A stretch of 32,316 nucleotides of DNA from Actinophytocola sp. (GTDB lineage: Bacteria > Actinomycetota > Actinomycetes > Mycobacteriales > Pseudonocardiaceae). Under the pieces are notes generated by a model that saw only the letters and a program-made list of their open reading frames with translations, had not been told where the DNA came from and searched no databases. Position 1 is the first letter of the stretch, and every line of letters starts with the position of its first letter. Shown here piece by piece: positions 26,500 through 32,316 of the stretch. The stretch spans positions 1-32,316 of the forward strand of contig WHSS01000030.1 of NCBI GenBank assembly GCA_009379975.1, in the 5' to 3' direction. The position numbers were made by a program, and so were the translations under genes.

Positions 26500-26868
26500 C
26501 TAGCCCGGCCCGGTGTACTTCTCGCCGGGGCCCTGGCCTGGGGCATCGGGGACGGCTGACGCTTCGCGGAACGCCTTCTGCACCGACTGCAGGCCTTCAC
26601 GCAGCGGGCCGGCGTGCGCGCCAAGGTACTCCGCCGACGAGGTCACCAACCCCGCGAGCGCGGTGATCAGGCGCCGCGCCTCGTCGAGATCACGGTGAGG
26701 GCTGGCGTCCGGGTCGGCGTGGGAGAGTCCGAGGCGTTCGGCCGATGCGGACAGCAGCATCACCGCCGCCCTGCTGATGACCTCGACGCTCGGGATTTCG
26801 GCGAGTTCCCGCTCGCCGGGTTCGAACGGGCCGGAATACCCGGGCGAGGATGCGTCGTTGTACTGCAC
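26500..26868 (-). CDS. DUF1844-family protein
   Basis: 122 aa. The core IPSVEVISRAAVMLLSASAERLGL followed by HRDLDEARRLITALAGLVTS matches the small helical DUF1844 proteins that are encoded divergently from infC in many actinobacteria (family recognised from memory). The N-terminal approximately 25 and C-terminal approximately 20 residues are polar and probably disordered. Start GTG 26868. Function is unknown. It is divergent from the infC operon, with 253 bp between the two starts. Confidence 0.8.
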   Translation of the reverse strand: MQYNDASSPGYSGPFEPGERELAEIPSVEVISRAAVMLLSASAERLGLSHADPDASPHRDLDEARRLITALAGLVTSSAEYLGAHAGPLREGLQSVQKAFREASAVPDAPGQGPGEKYTGPG

Positions 26869-26909
26869 GTCTGATACCCTTCCACGAGTGACCAGCCGCC
26901 GAGCGATCG

Positions 26910-26961
26910 GGGGCTAGCAAGTGGAGCCCCGCTCCCACCTGGGCCACCGATCGAGGTGGCC
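26910..26961 (+). other. Structured segment of the infC leader
   Basis: Two perfect hairpins in the leader upstream of infC: GGGGCT/AGCCCC (26910-26915 with 26925-26930) and GGCCACC/GGTGGCC (26942-26948 with 26955-26961, loop GATCGA). Further G-rich and C-rich blocks nearer the gene (GGGGC 27074-27078) could pair with the GCCCC just before the start codon. No known leader family was recognised. Confidence 0.45.
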
Positions 26962-27121
26962 GGGTCCGGTCTCGCTTCCGGCGATATGTCGGCGGCGAAG
27001 GTATGCGCATTGCGCGGATGCCGATCGGAACTGGGCCCCATATGCCGTCAGGCAGTGGGGCTCTAGGCATTTTGGGGCACCGGGTCAGCATAAGGAAGAG
27101 CCCACGGACCAAGGAGGCCCC

Positions 27122-27679
<558 letters not shown>

Positions 27680-27715
27680 CGCCTGACGTGCGACGGCACG
27701 CGCAGGCACGACGTA

Positions 27716-27743
27716 GCAGCACATCGAGAGATCGGTGTGCTGC
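27716..27743 (+). promoter_or_regulatory. GNRA-capped hairpin between infC and rpmI
   Basis: GCAGCACA (27716-27723) pairs with TGTGCTGC (27736-27743). Past a T/G position, CGA (27725-27727) pairs with TCG (27732-27734), closing a GAGA tetraloop. It has no U-tract. It sits 20 nt before rpmI and could be a protein-binding site such as an L20 autoregulatory element. That role is conjecture. Confidence 0.5.
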
Positions 27744-27762
27744 CGCACGAAAGAGGACAGCA

Positions 27763-27957
27763 ATGCCCAAGCAGAAGACGCACAGCGGTACCGCGAAGCG
27801 CATCAAGGTCACTGGCACCGGCAAGCTCCGCCGCCAGAAGGCCGGGCGTCGGCACCTGATGGAAAAGAAGTCGAGCAGGGTCACCCGCCGGCTCGAGGGA
27901 ACGACCGAGGTCGCGGCGGCCGACCGCAAGGCGATCAAGCGCATGCTCGGCCGTTGA
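27763..27957 (+). CDS. rpmI: 50S ribosomal protein L35
   Basis: 64 aa, [20 protein letters not shown] start and the family's basic run [14 protein letters not shown]. It ends with [11 protein letters not shown]. It is a small basic component of the large ribosomal subunit. ATG 27763 has AGAGGA upstream. The frame extends further upstream, but those residues are outside the family. It lies 83 bp after infC, in the conserved infC-rpmI-rplT order. Confidence 0.97.
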   Translation: MPKQKTHSGTAKRIKVTGTGKLRRQKAGRRHLMEKKSSRVTRRLEGTTEVAAADRKAIKRMLGR

Positions 27958-28028
27958 GCCACCTGCTCAGCAGACTTTGTACCTGAACAACTGGGGCCAA
28001 CCGCCCCCCGAATCGACAGGATGGACCC

Positions 28029-28409
28029 GTGGCACGCGTCAAGCGGGCAGTGAACGCCCATAAGAAGCGTCGAGCAACACTCGAGTTGGCCAGTGGCTAC
28101 CGCGGCCAGCGTTCGCGGCTGTACCGGAAGGCCAAGGAGCAGACGCTCCACTCGCTCAACTACGCCTACCGGGACCGCCGGGCGCGCAAGGGCGACTTCC
28201 GTCAGCTCTGGATCACCCGCATCAACGCGGCGGCCAGGGCCAACGGCATCACCTACAACCGGTTTATCCAGGGCCTGAAGGCCGCTGGAGTCGAGGTCGA
28301 CCGCAAGATCCTCGCGGAGCTCGCGGTGACCGACGAGGCTGCCTTCACGGCGCTCGCCGAGGTCGCCAAGCAGAACGTGCCCGCTCAGGACGTCAAGAAG
28401 CTCGCCTGA
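28029..28409 (+). CDS. rplT: 50S ribosomal protein L20
   Basis: 126 aa from GTG 28029. [20 protein letters not shown] and the following [15 protein letters not shown] are diagnostic. The later globular part includes [21 protein letters not shown]20 is an early assembly protein binding 23S rRNA and in other bacteria represses its own operon by binding the mRNA. It lies 71 bp after rpmI and 8 bp before the RNA methyltransferase gene, so all four are probably one transcript. Confidence 0.97.
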   Translation: MARVKRAVNAHKKRRATLELASGYRGQRSRLYRKAKEQTLHSLNYAYRDRRARKGDFRQLWITRINAAARANGITYNRFIQGLKAAGVEVDRKILAELAVTDEAAFTALAEVAKQNVPAQDVKKLA

Positions 28410-28417
28410 GCGCGGTC

Positions 28418-29233
28418 GTGACCCCTCAGCGACCCGGGGATGCTCCGTTCACCCATCGGACACCCCGGGTCGTTGCCGCGCGGAGGTTGACCACGAGGGC
28501 GGGCAGGCAAGACGCCGGGCGGTTTCTCGCCGAGGGCGCGCAAGCGGTCACCGAAGCACTGCGCGAGCCGCGGCCGCCGCACGAACTGTTCGTCACCGAA
28601 GCCGCCGCCGGTAGGCACGCCGAACTCGTCCGGCAGGCCTCGGCGGCTGGCGTGACGGTCTCGGCGATCAACGACCGCGCCGCGCAACTGCTGTCCGAAA
28701 CCGTGACGCCGCAAGGCATCGTCGCGGTGTGCGACACGGTCGATGTGCCGCTGGCCGAGGCGCTGGCTGGCCGGCCGCGGCTGGTCGCGGTACTTGCCGG
28801 CATCGCCGACCCCGGCAACGCGGGCAGTGTGATCCGGGTAGCCGATGCGGCCGGCGCGGGCGCGGTGATCTTCGCGGGCGACGCCGTCGACCCGCACAAC
28901 GGCAAATGCGTGCGTGCGTCGACCGGCAGCGTGTTCCACCTGCCGATCGCGCGGGTCAAGGACATGGCCGAGGCGCTGGCCGGTTGCCGGGAAGCGGGGC
29001 TTCGCGTGGTCGCGGCGGATGGCGCGGCGGGCGGCACCGTCGACGATCCCGGCGTGCTGGGTGAGCCGACGGCGTGGCTGTTCGGCAACGAGGCGCACGG
29101 GCTGCCCGCCGAGTTGATCGCCGCAGCCGATGAGGCGCTGCGAGTGCCGATCTACGGCGCGGCGGAGAGCCTGAATTTGAGCACCGCCGCCGCGGTGTGC
29201 CTCTACGCGAGCGCTCGAGCGCACCGTGGCTAG
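28418..29233 (+). CDS. tsnR: SpoU/TrmH-family RNA 2'-O-methyltransferase (TsnR-like)
   Basis: 271 aa. The N-terminal substrate-binding part includes GRQDAGRFLAEGAQAVTEAL. The SPOUT catalytic domain carries the three family motifs: ADPGNAGSVIRVADAAGAGA (motif 1), FGNEAHGLP (motif 2) and IYGAAESLNLSTAAAVCLY (motif 3). These enzymes methylate ribose 2'-O positions in rRNA or tRNA using SAM bound in a knotted fold. The gene follows rplT by 8 bp, as Rv1644 (tsnR) does in M. tuberculosis. The exact nucleotide target is not predictable. Start GTG 28418. Confidence 0.92.
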   Translation: MTPQRPGDAPFTHRTPRVVAARRLTTRAGRQDAGRFLAEGAQAVTEALREPRPPHELFVTEAAAGRHAELVRQASAAGVTVSAINDRAAQLLSETVTPQGIVAVCDTVDVPLAEALAGRPRLVAVLAGIADPGNAGSVIRVADAAGAGAVIFAGDAVDPHNGKCVRASTGSVFHLPIARVKDMAEALAGCREAGLRVVAADGAAGGTVDDPGVLGEPTAWLFGNEAHGLPAELIAAADEALRVPIYGAAESLNLSTAAAVCLYASARAHRG

Positions 29234-30419
<1,186 letters not shown>

Positions 30420-30420
<1 letters not shown>

Positions 30421-32316
30421 TGCGAGTTCCCGTCAGCTGGCTGACCGAGCACCTCGGAGTGGGCGATGACGTCGACACGCAGCAGTTGGTCGACGCGCTG
30501 ATCCGGGTCGGTGTCGAGGTCGATGACGTCTTCGAACTGGGCCCGGTCACCGGCCCGCTGGTGGTCGGCAGGGTCGCGGAGATCACCGAGCTCGCCGAGT
30601 TCAACAAGCCCATCCGGTACTGCCGGGTCGAGGTCGGCGACATCTTCGGCGACGCGGAGCGGGACTCGGACATCAGTGTCGAGCCGACCCGCGGCATCAT
30701 CTGCGGGGCGACGAACTTCGCCGAGGGCGATTTGGTCGTCGTGGCGCTGCCGGGCGCGGTCCTGCCCGGCGACTTCACGATCTCCTCGCGCCGGACGTAC
30801 GGCCACGTCAGCGAGGGCATGATCTGCTCGGCGCGTGAGCTCGGCCTCGGCGACGAGCACTCCGGCATTCTTGTGCTGCCGCGGGGCAGTGCCAGCCCGG
30901 GTGACGACGCGCGCGAGGGCCTCGGGCTGGACGACAGCGTGCTGGAGCTGACCCCCACGCCCGACCGCGGCTACGCGCTCTCGATTCGCGGGCTCGCGCG
31001 CGAGCTGTCCTGCGCGCTCGAGCTGCCGTTCGCCGACCCGGGCATGCGGGAGCTGCCCGAGACCGAGGGCGACGCCCGGCCGGTGCGCATCGAGAACCCG
31101 GCGGACTGCGACCGATTCGTGCTACGCCGACTGACCGGGCTCGACACCGACGCGCCGACGCCATGGTGGATGCGGCGCAGGCTGATGCTCGCCGGGATCC
31201 GGTCGATCTCGCTCGCGGTCGACGTGACGAACTACGTGATGCTCGAACTCGGTCAGCCGCTGCATGCGTTCGATACCGCCAGTGTCAAGGGTGAGCTGGT
31301 GGTGCGCCGGGCGGCCGAGGGGGAGAAGCTCACCACGCTCGACGACACCGAGCGCGCGCTCGACCCCGACGACATCGTGATCTGCGACGACACCGGGGTG
31401 ATCTCGCTCGCCGGGACCATGGGTGGGGCGAGCACCGAAATCACCCCCGAGAGCACCGACGTCCTACTCGAAGGGGCGCACTGGGATCCGGCATCGATCA
31501 GCCGGACCGCACGCAGGCACAACCTGTTTTCCGAGGCGGCGAAGCGATTCGAGCGGTTCACCGACCCCGCGGTGGCGCCGGTGGCCGTCGAGCTCGCCGC
31601 CCGGCTGCTGCAGGAGCACGGCGGCGGCACGATCGAGCCGGGCCGCACAGACGAGGGCCAGTTCGAACCCATGCCCCCCATCGCGATGCCGATGTCGTTG
31701 CCGGATCAGACCGCGGGCGTGCGCTACGAGCGTGGCGTGACCGCGCGCCGGCTGGGCCAGATCGGCTGCAAGGTCTCGATCGACACCGGGGACGACGGCA
31801 CGGCGCTGGTCGTCGCGGAGCCGCCGAGCTGGCGCGCCGATCTGCTGCAGCCCGCCGACCTGGTGGAAGAGGTGCTGCGGCTCGAGGGCTACGACACCAT
31901 CCCGTCGGAGTTGCCCGCCGCGCCCGCTGGTTCCGGCCTGACCGATAGTCAGCGGCGGCGGCGTGCGGTGTCCCGGGCGCTCGCGGAGGCCGGCTACGTC
32001 GAGGTGCTGCCGTTCCCGTTCGTGGCAGGCTCGGTGTGGGACGCGTTCGGGCTCGCCGAGGACGACTCGCGGCGCACCACGGCGAAGCTGCTCAACCCGC
32101 TCGAGTTGGAGAAGAACGAGCTGGCCACGACGTTGTTGCCGGGTCTGCTGGACACCGTGCAGCGCAATGTGTCCCGCGGCTTCCGTGACGTCTCGCTGTT
32201 CCACATCGGACAGGTCGTCATCCCACACGCGGGCGCCCCCGCCGTGCCGGATCCCGCCGTCGTGTCGCGGCCGAGCGACGAGGAGGTCGCGGAGCTGGAG
32301 GCGTCGGTCCCGGTGC
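30420..32316 (+). CDS. pheT: Phenylalanine--tRNA ligase beta subunit (partial, runs off the right edge)
   Basis: 632 codons are visible of an expected approximately 830. Start GTG 30420 overlaps the pheS stop (TAGTG), giving VRVPVSWLTEHLGVGDDVD. Domains in order are the N-terminal B1, the EMAP/OB tRNA-binding fold (LVVGRVAEITELAEFNKPIR, about 44-155), the B3/B4 editing domain (LAVDVTNYVMLELGQPLHAF near 265; SLAGTMGGASTEIT near 325), the B5 domain (PDLVEEVLRLEGYDTIPSE, near 480) and part of the catalytic-like B6/B7 core (LLNPLELEKNELATTLLPGL). The B8 anticodon-binding domain lies beyond the window. There is no frameshift in the visible part. Confidence 0.96.

Overview
The window is GC-rich chromosomal DNA with frequent GTG starts, several promoters that place the -10 box 6-7 nt before the start codon (leaderless transcripts), and strongly GC-biased third codon positions. 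Gene content and order point to an actinomycete of the Pseudonocardiaceae, Amycolatopsis-like. The order uvrB ... MBL-fold hydrolase - uvrA ... infC-rpmI-rplT-tsnR ... pheS-pheT matches the Mycobacterium tuberculosis Rv1633-Rv1650 order. This is therefore a core actinobacterial backbone with accessory genes inserted between the conserved blocks. The species assignment is inference.

Layout. (1) 1-2338: start of a minus-strand DUF402-like gene, then uvrB. (2) 2372-6254: an ABC permease gene overlapping an unusual gene that fuses an exported S15/CocE-like hydrolase to an ABC ATPase. (3) 6389-7517: a yybP-ykoY-type manganese riboswitch and a TerC-family membrane protein, followed by a cruciform repeat. 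(4) 7610-9711: a RES-domain gene beside a CTAG-flanked palindromic element, and a LacI-type regulator. (5) 9991-11951: a secreted trypsin-like protease with a polyacidic tail and a PLP threonine/serine dehydratase-like enzyme. (6) 12012-13906: a SCO6745-like protein, a methyltransferase remnant and an MBL-fold hydrolase, with two copies of a 21-bp-period GC-rich repeat. (7) 14015-18207: an acyltransferase-3 membrane protein and uvrA. (8) 18200-19088: a frameshifted CGNR zinc-finger gene, a solitary IS200/IS605-type right end and a small doubtful ORF. (9) 19075-25911: an eight-gene minus-strand operon with an IclR regulator, a degenerate alpha/beta hydrolase, a complete OpuB/Osm-type ABC importer, a nitrilase-family enzyme and a DUF6282-like metal hydrolase. 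(10) 26009-26868: an SRPBCC protein and a DUF1844 protein. (11) 27122-32316: infC (ATC start), rpmI, rplT, a SpoU/TrmH-family RNA methyltransferase, pheS and the first three quarters of pheT.

How it works together. uvrA and uvrB lie 13 kb apart, yet each carries the same LexA-independent DNA-damage promoter (TGTCGGTG-N8-TAnnnT, the PafBC/RecA-NDp type), so they should be induced together. The TerC gene has a riboswitch whose 3' P1 strand can alternatively pair with the Shine-Dalgarno sequence, which suggests translational control by Mn2+. The 19-26 kb operon looks like a self-contained uptake-and-hydrolysis system for an unidentified quaternary-amine-like or amide/nitrile-like compound. The hydrolase-ABC fusion with its overlapping permease is the most unusual protein architecture here.
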